From positions 124,001-188,000 of the forward strand of contig NZ_AFWV01000001.1 in the NCBI RefSeq assembly GCF_000223985.1: a stretch of DNA of 64,000 nucleotides, written 5' to 3'. The notes under the pieces were generated by a model that made no database searches, was not told the DNA's origin, and worked only from the letters and a program-made list of their open reading frames with translations. Position numbers and translations under genes: made by a program. This stretch comes from Thiocapsa marina 5811. GTDB lineage: Bacteria; Pseudomonadota; Gammaproteobacteria; Chromatiales; Chromatiaceae. Shown piece by piece: positions 1 to 8,584 of the stretch (within the stretch, counting starts at the first letter, position 1; each line of letters starts with the position of its first letter).

Positions 1-240
1 TTCGGCGAGTTCGTGCTCAACGGCGAGGCGCGGGTCGGGGATCTGGCAGCCGCCTACGCGCTGGATCTACGCGGCTCGGACCATGCCCTGACATTGGATG
101 CCTTCATCAGGCGTGACCTGCACACCGCCCACCCCGTGATCGGCGACAGACTCCAACTCAAAACGGTCGATCTGGTGGTACGGGAGGTCGAAGGCGACCG
201 AATCCTCAAGGTCGGCTTGAAGCTGGTGCGCAGCGGCTGA
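1..240 (+). CDS. C-terminal end of probable K+/H+ antiporter (NhaP2/CvrA-like), partial
   Basis: The reading frame is open from the first base and stops at 240, so only the last 79 residues are present. The visible part resembles the cytoplasmic C-terminal tail of NhaP2/CvrA-type potassium/proton antiporters: a FGEFVLNG segment followed by a CorC/HlyC-like domain with PVIGDRLQL and DLVVREVEG and an end in LKVGLKL. In those proteins this soluble tail regulates ion exchange across the inner membrane. The transmembrane part must lie upstream of the window. A stand-alone CorC/HlyC-domain protein is the main alternative. Nothing follows in an operon, because the next gene is on the opposite strand. 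Confidence 0.65.
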   Translation, partial: FGEFVLNGEARVGDLAAAYALDLRGSDHALTLDAFIRRDLHTAHPVIGDRLQLKTVDLVVREVEGDRILKVGLKLVRSG

Positions 241-343
241 TCTCAGCGCGGGAGTCTTTGGTCGTTTTCGGAATCGGCCCTGAAGCCCATCCCGCAAGCC
301 GCGGCGAAAACCCGCCGCGGCACGGGGCGATCGACACCGCGCC

Positions 344-608
344 TCACCAATCAGCCGACGCATTGAGTGCGGCCCTGGCCTCCTCGCTCGGAAACAGGAC
401 GACGCCCGCCTCGTCGATCAGCGAGATCGCCAGGGTGGGGCAACCCTCCGCAGCGGCTCGCATGATGTGCTGGTCGCCCAGCCCCCCCGTCGGGAGAGCC
501 TTAAGGTCGTCCCCGACTATCGTGCTCTTTGAAGGCTTGGGGGCAGGCCACCCAGCAGGTCCCGCAGCCGATGCAGGCGGCGTCGATAACCTCGATTTTA
601 CTGATCAT
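344..608 (-). pseudogene. Frameshifted [4Fe-4S] ferredoxin
   Basis: An ATG at 608 opens a frame reading MISKIEVIDAACIGCGTCW, then VACPQAFKEHDS, with the cluster motif CxxCxxCxxxCP. That frame stops at 501-503. The adjacent frame continues the same protein with DDLKALPTGGLGDQHI and then AAEGCPTLAISLID, ending at the stop at 344. The second half carries the later GCP cysteine expected of small single-cluster ferredoxins. Removing one G from the run of four near 511-514 (minus-strand CGGGGAC) restores one 87-residue protein. This is either a true one-base frameshift or a homopolymer sequencing error. The gene is divergent from the hypothetical gene at 802. No clear ribosome binding site is seen before the chosen start. 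Confidence 0.75.
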
Positions 609-801
609 AAGTGCAAGCAATCCGTATTCGAATTCGTTGAGCGGCCCGAGCCGCGCGCGTCGGGCGCAAAGATTACGCCGCACGCCGCCATGGCGCAACG
701 CTGCAAGCCCCAACCTCATCCCGATGCGGGCCTGACGAATCGCGTCCGCGGGTGTACCTTACGCGATCCTCAAGATTCAGGCGAAACGCAGGAGACGCTT
801 C

Positions 802-1284
802 ATGTCCGACGCCCCGTTCGAGCTCGTCGACGCCAAAGACAACTTCATCGACAGCGACTGGTTCCATCAGTGCCGCGAGACCCGCACACCCTTCGTCGTC
901 GTGCGTAGCGGCGAACACTCGGCGGATGTCCTCTGGGATTACATCACGTTGCCGCCCGAGTGCGACGCGGCGCTGCGGGAGAACCTGCCCGCATTGGAGC
1001 GTGACGCCCGCGCCATCTTCGATCGCTACGCCATTCCAGAGTCCTATCTCCGCGTCAAGGCTACCCTGATCGGCTTCGATCGCCTGCCGTTCGATCGCGC
1101 CAAGAGTGCGGCGGCAGAGCTCTACAACCTGATCGCCGCCTACCTTCCTCCGGCGGCCGAGGCCGTCCCCGCCGGCACGATGCTGCACGACGCGCACGCG
1201 GAAACCGACGCACGTCGGGACACCGCAGCGTCGACATCGCGCCGCCTCTGGGTCGAAGCGGTCAGCACCTCCTCTGCGGCCTGA
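802..1284 (+). CDS. Hypothetical protein, 160 aa
   Basis: The ATG at 802 is preceded by a good ribosome binding site (aggaga). The protein is soluble and acidic, with a mostly helical middle and a low-complexity Ala/Thr/Ser-rich end. I recognise no domain, signal peptide or membrane segment. The sequence has a normal coding composition for this genome, and the RBS and start context make it a credible gene. It lies between a divergent broken ferredoxin gene and nrdB. The 210-base gap to nrdB argues against a tight operon. No function can be assigned. Confidence 0.6.
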   Translation: MSDAPFELVDAKDNFIDSDWFHQCRETRTPFVVVRSGEHSADVLWDYITLPPECDAALRENLPALERDARAIFDRYAIPESYLRVKATLIGFDRLPFDRAKSAAAELYNLIAAYLPPAAEAVPAGTMLHDAHAETDARRDTAASTSRRLWVEAVSTSSAA

Positions 1285-1494
1285 CATCCGGCAGCGCACG
1301 AAAACACAACATAGGGTTCAGCGTTTCCGGATTCTCCACAAGATATTGTGTTCATGAGCACTGGACATCCGCGACGAATGCCCTAAACTCCCGTGTCACG
1401 AACGCACCGGAGCGACCACCGACATGTTTGGCCGACGGCCGTCGGAAGCCCCCTGCATGCCGAGCTCGCCAACCGAATCCCATCGAGGAGACAC

Positions 1495-2901
1495 ATGATG
1501 CTGAACTGGGACGACCCACTCGCCACGACCGGATCCGCCGCCCGAGATCACCGGGGGTCTTGCCTCGTCGATCCGACCGCCCCCCGCGAAGACTGGTCCA
1601 CCGACGAGCCGTCCCGCACGCCGACGGCAACCGCGCCTCGCCCGGCCCTCGGCAACGCGCATGTGCGTCCCGGCCAAGGCTTGGTCAGCAATACCGACTT
1701 GATGGCGACGGCCGGCGCAGCCCCTGTGGTCGACCCCAACCCATTCCCTGCGTCCGCAACGCAGCAGAGCGAGCTGCCGATCGGCGACACACTGCTGCCG
1801 GCCGAGCCGCGGTTGCACAGTCAGCAGACGGATGACGGCATCGTGGGCGGTGCCACTGGTCTCGAGTCGCTCGAGATGGGCGCGGGACGGGTGCGCGTCG
1901 ACGACAAGAAGATCATCAACTGCCACGCGGATCTCAACCAACTCGTCCCCTTTAAGTACGAGTGGGCCTGGCAAAAGTATCTCGACGCCTGCGCCAACCA
2001 CTGGATGCCGCAAGAGATCAACATGAACGCGGACATCGCGCTCTGGAAGGATCCCAACGGCCTGACCGACGACGAGCGCACCATCATCAAGCGCAATCTC
2101 GGCTTCTTCTCCACCGCCGATTCCTTGGTCGCCAACAATCTGGTCCTGGCCGTCTACCGCCACATCTCCAACCCCGAGTGCCGCCAGTATCTGCTGCGCC
2201 AATCCTTCGAGGAGGCGCTGCACACCCACGCCTATCAGTATGTCGTCGAAAGCCTGGGCCTGGATGAAGGCGAGATCTTCAACATGTACCGCGAGGTCCC
2301 CTCGGTCGCACGCAAGGCCGAGTGGGCCCTGCCCTACACCCAGCACCTGGCCGACCCGCACTTCAAGACCGGCACCCCCGAGAACGACCGCAAACTGCTG
2401 CGCGAGCTGGTGGCCTTCTATGTCATCTTCGAAGGCATCTTCTTCTACGTCGGATTCGTGCAGGTCCTGAGCATGGGGCGGCGCAACAAGATGACCGGCA
2501 CCGCCGAGCAGTTCCAGTACATCCTGCGCGACGAATCCATGCACATGAACTTCGGCATCGACGTGATCAACCAGATCAAGATCGAGAACCCGCATCTGTG
2601 GAGCCCGGAATTCAAGCAAGAGCTCATCACCATGATCCGCGATGCCGTGACCATGGAATCGCGCTACGCCCACGACACCATGCCCCGCGGCGTCCTCGGG
2701 CTCAACGCACCCATGTTCGAGGAATATCTGCAATTCATCGCCAACCGGCGTTGTGCGCAGATCGGTCTGCCGGAGCAGTATCCGGGCGCATCCAACCCCT
2801 TCCCCTGGATGTCCGAGGTGCTTGATCTGAAGAAGGAGAAGAACTTCTTCGAGACCCGGGTGACGGAATATCAGACGGGCGGCGCGTTGAACTGGGATTA
2901 A
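1495..2901 (+). CDS. nrdB: Ribonucleoside-diphosphate reductase, beta (R2) subunit
   Basis: This is the class I ribonucleotide reductase radical subunit, which makes deoxyribonucleotides together with NrdA (not in this window). The ferritin-like core shows EALHTHAYQ, which aligns with the E115/H118/Y122 region of E. coli NrdB and so keeps the radical tyrosine position. Later it has EGIFFYVGF and [10 protein letters not shown], carrying the second metal-ligand Glu and His. The C-terminal tail that docks on NrdA ends in GGALNWD. The start at 1495 follows a strong RBS (gaggag); an immediately following ATG at 1498 is equivalent. Between MLNWDDPLA and [10 protein letters not shown] lies about 100 residues of low-complexity sequence that typical NrdB proteins lack. 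The TAA stop is the first three bases of a TAAACCGCG repeat. Confidence 0.95.
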   Translation: MMLNWDDPLATTGSAARDHRGSCLVDPTAPREDWSTDEPSRTPTATAPRPALGNAHVRPGQGLVSNTDLMATAGAAPVVDPNPFPASATQQSELPIGDTLLPAEPRLHSQQTDDGIVGGATGLESLEMGAGRVRVDDKKIINCHADLNQLVPFKYEWAWQKYLDACANHWMPQEINMNADIALWKDPNGLTDDERTIIKRNLGFFSTADSLVANNLVLAVYRHISNPECRQYLLRQSFEEALHTHAYQYVVESLGLDEGEIFNMYREVPSVARKAEWALPYTQHLADPHFKTGTPENDRKLLRELVAFYVIFEGIFFYVGFVQVLSMGRRNKMTGTAEQFQYILRDESMHMNFGIDVINQIKIENPHLWSPEFKQELITMIRDAVTMESRYAHDTMPRGVLGLNAPMFEEYLQFIANRRCAQIGLPEQYPGASNPFPWMSEVLDLKKEKNFFETRVTEYQTGGALNWD

Positions 2902-3093
2902 ACCGCGTTTTGTGGGTCACTTGCGGGATTCCATCGAGCCCGGCCCGCTGGAGCCCCAATGGGTCTTTGAGTCACGCGGTTTAAGGTTTTTTGGTCAATT
3001 ATCGACTTAAACCGCGTCTGCTCCGAGATTGGCTGTTTCCTTCGACGCTGACCCAGCGCGCATAGAGCGCATTTCACAGGGAGACGCGGTTTA
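2899..3093. repeat. TAAACCGCG palindromic element, doublet 1
   Basis: There are two units: 2899-2983 and 3008-3093. Each begins TAAACCGCG and ends CGCGGTTTA, and they are joined by a T-rich 24-base linker. The left end supplies the TAA stop of nrdB. The right end directly abuts the ATG of the NADAR gene at 3094. The interiors differ from those of other copies, so this is a diverged doublet. Confidence 0.85.
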
Positions 3094-3558
3094 ATGCGCG
3101 CCGAAACGAGCCTTTATATCTCGATGACGGACGAGACAAACCTGCTCTCCGCCGTCTCTCCACAACCATTCTCACTCGACGGCGCCGAATGGCCCACGGC
3201 CGAGCATTATGTCCTGGCCATGCAGTTCGAGGATCCCGCGCTCATGGCCGAGATCCGCTCGTCGCTCGACCCGCAGCAAGCCCGCAAACTCGCCAAGCGT
3301 CACAAGCGCAAGATCCGCAGCGACTGGGAGTCGGTGCGGCGTGTCTATGTGACCCGCGCCGTCTACACCCGCTGCCTCAGCCATCCCGAATCCGCGCAGG
3401 CACTCCTCGAAACCGGCGACAAACGCATCATCGAGAGCAGCCTCTATGACTACTACTGGGGCTGCGGCCGGGACGGACGTGGACTCAACACCTATGGAGA
3501 GGTGCTCATGGACGTCAGGGAGAAACTCCGCTCGGTGGCGGCCGTCTCTGCGGTATAG
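3094..3558 (+). CDS. NADAR-family (YbiA/DUF1768) protein
   Basis: The pattern of the NADAR family is clear: FSLDGAEWPTAEHYVLAMQF near the start, DWESVRRVYV in the middle, and WGCGRDGRGLNTYGEVLMDV at the end. Family members are N-glycosidases acting on ADP-ribose-linked or riboflavin-pathway intermediates, and some are toxin or defence associated. The length of 154 aa is normal. The ATG at 3094 is used because residues before 3124 align with the usual first strand; an internal ATG at 3124 is an alternative. The start codon directly follows a repeat element, so native upstream signals may have been replaced. No partner gene is adjacent, which fits a stand-alone housecleaning enzyme. Confidence 0.85.
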   Translation: MRAETSLYISMTDETNLLSAVSPQPFSLDGAEWPTAEHYVLAMQFEDPALMAEIRSSLDPQQARKLAKRHKRKIRSDWESVRRVYVTRAVYTRCLSHPESAQALLETGDKRIIESSLYDYYWGCGRDGRGLNTYGEVLMDVREKLRSVAAVSAV

Positions 3559-3713
3559 TGGTCCGCCCGGGCTCATGACCCGACGGGGCGAGCTTGACCG
3601 ACCGCATCCGCCACGAGCGCATTCAGCTCCCGAGCTGATTTAGCCGCTCGACACTCGACAACGAAACCACGCCGCGACGCATCCAGGAATGCCGATTCCA
3701 GACACGGGCCAAC

Positions 3714-4472
3714 ATGATCACACTTGAATCGATGGAGCTCGGTCTGAGACAGGGTGAGTTCTTCCTTGAGTATCTCCCCACGATTTCTCTCGTGGATGGA
3801 CGCTGCACAGGTGCAGAGGCATTGATCCGCTGGCGGCGATCCGATCAATTAACCATACCCCCTGGCGACTTTATCCCCTTCGCCGAGAACACCCGCGTTT
3901 CCGGAACACTCACGTACTGGGTCATCGAGACTGTCGCCGTCGAGTTGACGCCATGGCTCCGAGCCAACCCCGACGCCAAACTCGCAATCAACATACCGCC
4001 GGAAATCGTCGGGCGCGGCGGAATCCGTTACGCGGCTGATCGAAGCGGCCTCAGTGAATTCACGGATCAAATCATCCTGGAGATGACCGAGCGGGGAATA
4101 CCGGACATGATGGCGGTCACGGCGATCAACGACTATCTGTCGACCGGCGGTTGCGTCGCCCTCGACGATGTCACCCTGGTCGGCGGCGGCAACCTGGCCG
4201 TTCTCGCGCGCTGCCACATCAGCATCATCAAGCTCGACAGGTCCCTTGTCTCCCAAATCGTCGAGCATGAGCCCGCGCCCGCGTGGCTGGAAAGCGTCAC
4301 GGCATTGCTGCGCTCCTCCCAACTGAAGGTCGTCGCCGAAGGGGTCGAAACCCAGTTTCAGCTTGCCTCACTCCGCGCCGCGGGTATCCAGGAGGCACAG
4401 GGCTTCTATTTTTCCCCTCCCGTCCCGGCAGCGGAATTCGTGGCCTTTCATCATAAGACTCGCGGTTCTTGA
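3714..4472 (+). CDS. Stand-alone EAL-domain protein (c-di-GMP phosphodiesterase)
   Basis: The protein is a single EAL domain filling nearly all 252 residues. It keeps AEALIRW (EAL motif near residue 35), NIPPEI, LEMTERG, an Asp-Asp pair in LDDVTLVGGGN, IKLDRSLV, AEGVET and QGFYFSPP, so the metal and catalytic ligands appear present. Loop 6 (normally DDFGTGYSS) diverges after the two aspartates, which may affect activity or dimerisation. It probably hydrolyses cyclic di-GMP in the cytoplasm. There is no sensory domain, signal peptide or neighbour in the same operon. Other c-di-GMP proteins are encoded at 27.7, 33.8 and 60.1 kb. Confidence 0.9.
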   Translation: MITLESMELGLRQGEFFLEYLPTISLVDGRCTGAEALIRWRRSDQLTIPPGDFIPFAENTRVSGTLTYWVIETVAVELTPWLRANPDAKLAINIPPEIVGRGGIRYAADRSGLSEFTDQIILEMTERGIPDMMAVTAINDYLSTGGCVALDDVTLVGGGNLAVLARCHISIIKLDRSLVSQIVEHEPAPAWLESVTALLRSSQLKVVAEGVETQFQLASLRAAGIQEAQGFYFSPPVPAAEFVAFHHKTRGS

Positions 4473-4736
4473 TTTAGGGTGACTCACCCGACCACGATGC
4501 CCGTTTCGTAAAGAACGCGCTTGTGACAGCTCGCTGCACGCGCAAGGCCTCTTGATGCCGCCCGCTTGCGCATGAATCCTTTAGCCGAGTGCAGCAAGGC
4601 GGATGGGTCGAAGCCGCTCGTTGTCGTTGTCGCAATCGACCACCGATATGATCGCGATTACGACAACGAGAATAATCTCGGGCGGTCTCGAATTCCCTGC
4701 TCTGCACCGCAGCGCCTGGAGAAAGTGCTTGAGACC

Positions 4737-4820
4737 TAAACCGCGTCACACCGAGATCGAGGACACCTCCGAAGCCAAACGCAAGACGAAAATGTCGCAT
4801 GTCGCTCTAGGCGCGGTTTA
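4737..4820. repeat. TAAACCGCG palindromic element, single
   Basis: An 84-bp element with ends TAAACCGCG and CGCGGTTTA. The flanking bases are also inverted (GACC before, GGTC after). The right end, read on the minus strand, is the TAA stop of the glycosyltransferase gene at 4818. The 264 bases before this element, back to the EAL gene, hold nothing recognisable. Confidence 0.85.
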
Positions 4821-5963
4821 GGTCGCGCGCGGCCGCTTCCAAGTGTAGACGGCCGTCACCGCATAGTTCCAAACCGCACCGACCAGGATCCCGGCGAGCG
4901 CCGAGAGGAACCAGCCTGAGTGCCCGCCTTGGAAGAGATAGTCGGCGATGCCGACATTCGCCAGAGCGCCGACGCTGCAGGCGGCGACGAAGGACAGCCA
5001 GCCTCGGATCAGCTGACGGCCGCGCAGACGCATGTCGCGATACGTCAGGATGTTGTTCAGGAAGAAGTTGCTGGTCATGGCGACCAGTGTTGCCGTGGCC
5101 TGACTGATCAGGAAGGCGTCCGTCCCGAGCAGGGTCAGCATGGGCCAGAGCACGGCCATGTGGACGAAGACACCGAACCCGCCGATCGCCGAGAAGGCGA
5201 TGAAGCGCACCGGAATCACCGGGCCGATCAGCTTCTGAGTCAGCATCAGCAGGTATTCCCAGAGGACAGCGTTGTCGAGCTTGCTGCTGCCGGCCTCGCG
5301 CGCACGGAAGGTGAAGGGCAGCTCGCGAAAGCGCAGGGGATGCTCCGCCTCGGCGAAGATGTCGAGCAGGATCTTGAAGCCGACCCCGCTGAGACGCCGC
5401 ACGCACCCCTGGACGACCGAGGCACGCACCAGAAAAAACCCGCTCATCGGATCCTGCAGGTCCGCATGGATCAAGTACTGGCCGATCCGCGTCGCGAACC
5501 GGCTCATGGATTGGCGGCGGGCGTTCCAGTCACCCATCCCTCCGCCGGAGACGTAGCGGCTGCCGACCACGATGTCCAGGTTCTCGGCCTGGATGACCTC
5601 GAGCATCTTGGGCAAAAGGGTCTCGTCGTGCTGGAGGTCGCCGTCCATCACCGCCATGAAGGGTGCGGCGGTGGACATCATGCCTTCGATGCACGCCGAG
5701 GAGAGTCCGCGTCGCCCGATACGCTGAACCAGCCTGACACGCGAATCCTGTCGCGCAATCGCGCGGACCCGGTCAGAGGTCCCGTCGGGCGAGTCGTCGT
5801 CCACGAAGATCAACTCCCAGTCGATCCCCTGCAACACCGCCTCGACCCGCCGGACGACCTCGTCCACCATGTCCGACTCTTGGTAGGTCGGTACGATGAC
5901 GGCTAACTCGGGCGGAGGGCAGTTGTGTCGGGGCATCGGCTGATCGGAGATCCTAGTGGCCAT
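4818..5963 (-). CDS. Glycosyltransferase family 2 fused to GtrA-like membrane domain
   Basis: The N-terminal 240 residues form a dolichyl-phosphate-sugar synthase-like GT2 domain: AVIVPTYQESD, FVDDDSPDGT, MDGDLQHDE and DPMSGFFLVR. The C-terminal part has four predicted membrane helices of the GtrA type (RFIAFSAIGGFGVFVHM, then NFFLNNILTYRD). Such fusions transfer a sugar from a nucleotide donor to a polyprenyl phosphate and help move it across the inner membrane for envelope glycan modification. The start at 5963 (MATRISDQ) is chosen over the longer frame; 5936 (MPRHNC) is also possible, and neither has a strong RBS. The stop codon lies in a repeat element. The next gene is a divergent GT39/83 enzyme, a plausible user of the lipid-linked sugar. 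Confidence 0.88.
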   Translation of the reverse strand: MATRISDQPMPRHNCPPPELAVIVPTYQESDMVDEVVRRVEAVLQGIDWELIFVDDDSPDGTSDRVRAIARQDSRVRLVQRIGRRGLSSACIEGMMSTAAPFMAVMDGDLQHDETLLPKMLEVIQAENLDIVVGSRYVSGGGMGDWNARRQSMSRFATRIGQYLIHADLQDPMSGFFLVRASVVQGCVRRLSGVGFKILLDIFAEAEHPLRFRELPFTFRAREAGSSKLDNAVLWEYLLMLTQKLIGPVIPVRFIAFSAIGGFGVFVHMAVLWPMLTLLGTDAFLISQATATLVAMTSNFFLNNILTYRDMRLRGRQLIRGWLSFVAACSVGALANVGIADYLFQGGHSGWFLSALAGILVGAVWNYAVTAVYTWKRPRAT

Positions 5964-6092
5964 GAGCGGAGGGTCGATTCGTCGCGGGAAGGAACGTGCG
6001 GTGCGCGCCCTTTCAAGTAGACTGCCGCCCGCGGCCGCGGTCACCGGAGCGGTGCCGAGACCGCAGAGCCGAGCTCCGAAGTCGTTCTATTC

Positions 6093-6283
6093 TAAACCGC
6101 GTCAAGAGCGACATGGGTCATTTTCATTTGGTGTTGGGCTTAGTGATTTTTCCGACTTTTGCGGAGGCGCGGTTTAGAATTTAATTTTTTTAATGTCTTA
6201 AACCGCGCCGCCTCCAACGAAAGTCAAGTCTGCGGGCGCCGATCCCATCCAAAAACGTCGCATACCGCGCTGGGCGCGGTTTA
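6093..6283. repeat. TAAACCGCG palindromic element, doublet 2
   Basis: Unit A is 6093-6176 and unit B is 6199-6283, separated by an AT-rich linker with a run of seven T (6177-6198). Both units end in TAAACCGCG/CGCGGTTTA. Unit B closely matches the B unit at 34209. The doublet fills most of the 400-base gap between the two divergent glycosyltransferase genes; the rest of that gap shows nothing else recognisable. Confidence 0.88.
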
Positions 6284-6361
6284 ACGCGATCGTGTCACCG
6301 GCACCTCGACCGATCGCGACCGACCTCCGCCGAATCAGATCACCGACCGAGTCACTGGACC

Positions 6362-7912
6362 ATGGAAACGACCCGAGGCATCGATACACCCCGTCAGGCT
6401 TGGGGCCTACTGCTCGCCCTGATCGCGGCCATGACGGCTTGGCGGCTGAGCATCGCCGCAGTCCTGCCCGTCACGCAGGACGAGGCCTATTACTTCGACT
6501 GGGCCCGCAGCCTTGCCTGGGGCTATTTCGACCATCCCCCGGGTGTGGCACTGCTCGGGATCGGCACCTGGCTCGCCCCGGCGTCGGCGCTCGCAGCACG
6601 CGCGGGCACACTGATCGCCGGCGCATTGACGCTGCTCGTCCTTGCACGCTTCTTCCGCAACTGCGGCCTGACGGCGACGCGCGATCTGGCCTTGGCATTG
6701 GTCCTGGTCTTCGCGACCGTTCCCGGATTCGCCGGCGGCGTCATCACCACGCCCGACACCCTGTTGGGCCTGGCCTGGGCACTGGCCCTGCACGAGAGCG
6801 AGCGCGCGCTCGCCGGGGAGCGTCGGCGGTGGATCACCGCCGGAGCAGCGGTCGGTCTCGGCCTGCTCGGGAAATACACCATGGTCCTGATCGGGCCGGT
6901 CCTGCTGTTGGCCATCATTTTCAGCGACCCGCGCGCGCTGCGCACCCGCTGGCCCTACGTCGGCGGACTCGTCGCACTCTTGGTGTTCGCGCCGAACATC
7001 CTCTGGAATCAGCACAACGAGTGGCTGACCATGCGCTTTCAGTTCGGCCACGGCTTCTCGACCGAGGTCGGCGCGCTGCCGGTCGGCGCGCCTGGTGCCA
7101 TCGCGCACGTCGGCCCCCAATCGACCGGAGAGCGTCTGGGCAGCCTTTCGGGTTATCTCGGCACCCAGCTCGCGTTTTGGGGACTGATCGCTATTCCCCT
7201 GCTCCTTGCGCCTTTGATCAACCGGGCGCGACGCAACAAACCGAGCCAGGAGATGGCCGGGACACTCGTCCGCCACGCCACTCCTCTGCTGTGGGCTGCA
7301 ACCCTCTTCCCGTTGGGCTTCTTCGCCCTCGTCGCGACCGGCAGCGAAGTGGAACCGAATTGGCCCGCCGTCTATCTCATCTCCGCAGCGCCCTTGGCGG
7401 CGTTGCTGTTGCGCAATCTGCGTCCCTGGGTCATCGCGGCCGCACTGGGCAATCTGCTGCTTCTGAGTCTCTACGCGGTCCATGCCGCGACCGCGGCACT
7501 GCCGCTCGGTGACAGTCAGAATCGCGTCCTGCGCGAGACCCATGGGTTTCGGGAGTTGGCCGAAACCGTCGGCAGGCTCGAGGAGCCCGTCTATGCCGAC
7601 CGGTATCAGACGACGGCGATGCTGCGCTTCTACGCGCCGGGCTTGGACACCACGACCCAATGGCCCGGACTCACCCGACCCTCCGAATATCTCCGAGGAC
7701 AGATCGCGCCGCGACTGAATCCGGAATCCGTCGACTCCCCCTTCTGGCTCGTCTCCGGATTCGGCGCACCGCCGGCCATCGCGGATTTTCGCAGCGGCAC
7801 CCATCGACGGCTCTTCGATTGCGCCGGGCAGCCGCTGAGCGAAGCCGCTGAAGCGCCCTGCCTGCGTCCCTTACACACCTGGAATCTGTATCGGTACCAT
7901 CCTGAGGGCTGA
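6362..7912 (+). CDS. ArnT-like glycosyltransferase (GT39/GT83, PMT_2 superfamily)
   Basis: A 516-residue polytopic membrane protein. The first extracytoplasmic loop after helix 1 contains TQDEAYYFDWARSLAWGYFD and HPPG, the signature of the ArnT/PMT family in which the acidic residue after Q is catalytic. About eleven hydrophobic segments follow, then a soluble C-terminal periplasmic part from about residue 390. Such enzymes use a lipid-linked sugar on the periplasmic face to glycosylate lipid A, another glycan or a protein. The neighbouring GT2-GtrA fusion could make that donor, but the acceptor cannot be read from sequence. The start follows directly from the reading frame; the RBS is weak. 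Confidence 0.88.
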   Translation: METTRGIDTPRQAWGLLLALIAAMTAWRLSIAAVLPVTQDEAYYFDWARSLAWGYFDHPPGVALLGIGTWLAPASALAARAGTLIAGALTLLVLARFFRNCGLTATRDLALALVLVFATVPGFAGGVITTPDTLLGLAWALALHESERALAGERRRWITAGAAVGLGLLGKYTMVLIGPVLLLAIIFSDPRALRTRWPYVGGLVALLVFAPNILWNQHNEWLTMRFQFGHGFSTEVGALPVGAPGAIAHVGPQSTGERLGSLSGYLGTQLAFWGLIAIPLLLAPLINRARRNKPSQEMAGTLVRHATPLLWAATLFPLGFFALVATGSEVEPNWPAVYLISAAPLAALLLRNLRPWVIAAALGNLLLLSLYAVHAATAALPLGDSQNRVLRETHGFRELAETVGRLEEPVYADRYQTTAMLRFYAPGLDTTTQWPGLTRPSEYLRGQIAPRLNPESVDSPFWLVSGFGAPPAIADFRSGTHRRLFDCAGQPLSEAAEAPCLRPLHTWNLYRYHPEG

Positions 7913-8108
7913 GGCAAACCGATGGTGTAGGTGCACCTTGCACCTATTGAAGGGCAGCGAACAACGGCCTTGTCATGCTCGCGGAAGTCGCTCGCATGCC
8001 GACGGGCGTGGCGCGGAGCGCCAATGGATGCGTCACACCGCCAGAGCGGTGTCACGAGTATCTCCTGCAGAGCCCGGTCGCCAATCCTGCGAGCCGGCCT
8101 TGGGGATC
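7913..8108. other. Intergenic region with a short hairpin
   Basis: After the ArnT-like gene there is a perfect 7-bp inverted repeat (AGGTGCA, loop CCT, TGCACCT) at 7929-7945 without a T-run. The rest, up to the repeat doublet at 8109, shows no coding or regulatory element I can support. Confidence 0.4.
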
Positions 8109-8301
8109 TAAACCGCGTCCAGAGCGAGATGCTCACTTTCGCGTGAGTTCGACGTTGGGTGCTTCCACGGCTCTTAGCGGAGACGCGGTTTAGAATTTTA
8201 TATTTTTTAATACTTTAAACCGCGCCGGCTCCGACGATTATCAGAGCCGGAGCGGCCACGCCAATTCAACAAACTACGCATACCGCGCTGCGTGCGGTTT
8301 A
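8109..8301. repeat. TAAACCGCG palindromic element, doublet 3
   Basis: Unit A (8109-8192) and unit B (8216-8301) are joined by an AT-rich linker. Unit A is very similar to the A unit at 34101. Unit A contains an inner hairpin, CTCAC...GTGAG. The right end of B is slightly degenerate (TGCGGTTTA) and provides the minus-strand TAA stop of the HNH nuclease gene. Confidence 0.88.
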
Positions 8302-8584
8302 ATTCGACGCACCTGACCGCAGCATGTCACGGACCTCTTCGATCGAACGTGTGCATCCTCCAAGATGGATGACGGCATGGCAGTTCGGGCAGACAGGCCG
8401 CAGGTCAGTGATCGGGTTCACGGCATATCGAGCGACGATCTCGGATAAGGGTGTGAGATGGTGCACTTTGATGAAGCCCTTCGCAGCGGGGCCAAACGAC
8501 GTCAGGAAATCGAAGCAACAGATGACACACGAGCACCCGTAGTGTTCGATGCAGCGTTGGCGAGCGGCAGGATCACGTTCGTAA

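Noticed and set aside
258-908. 216-residue plus-strand ORF across the start of the window
   Set aside because: It lies antisense to the ferredoxin halves and runs into the 802 gene in another frame; no protein-like features.
8324-8542. Plus-strand 72-residue ORF
   Set aside because: The opposite strand encodes the HNH domain with clear motifs; this frame is its shadow.
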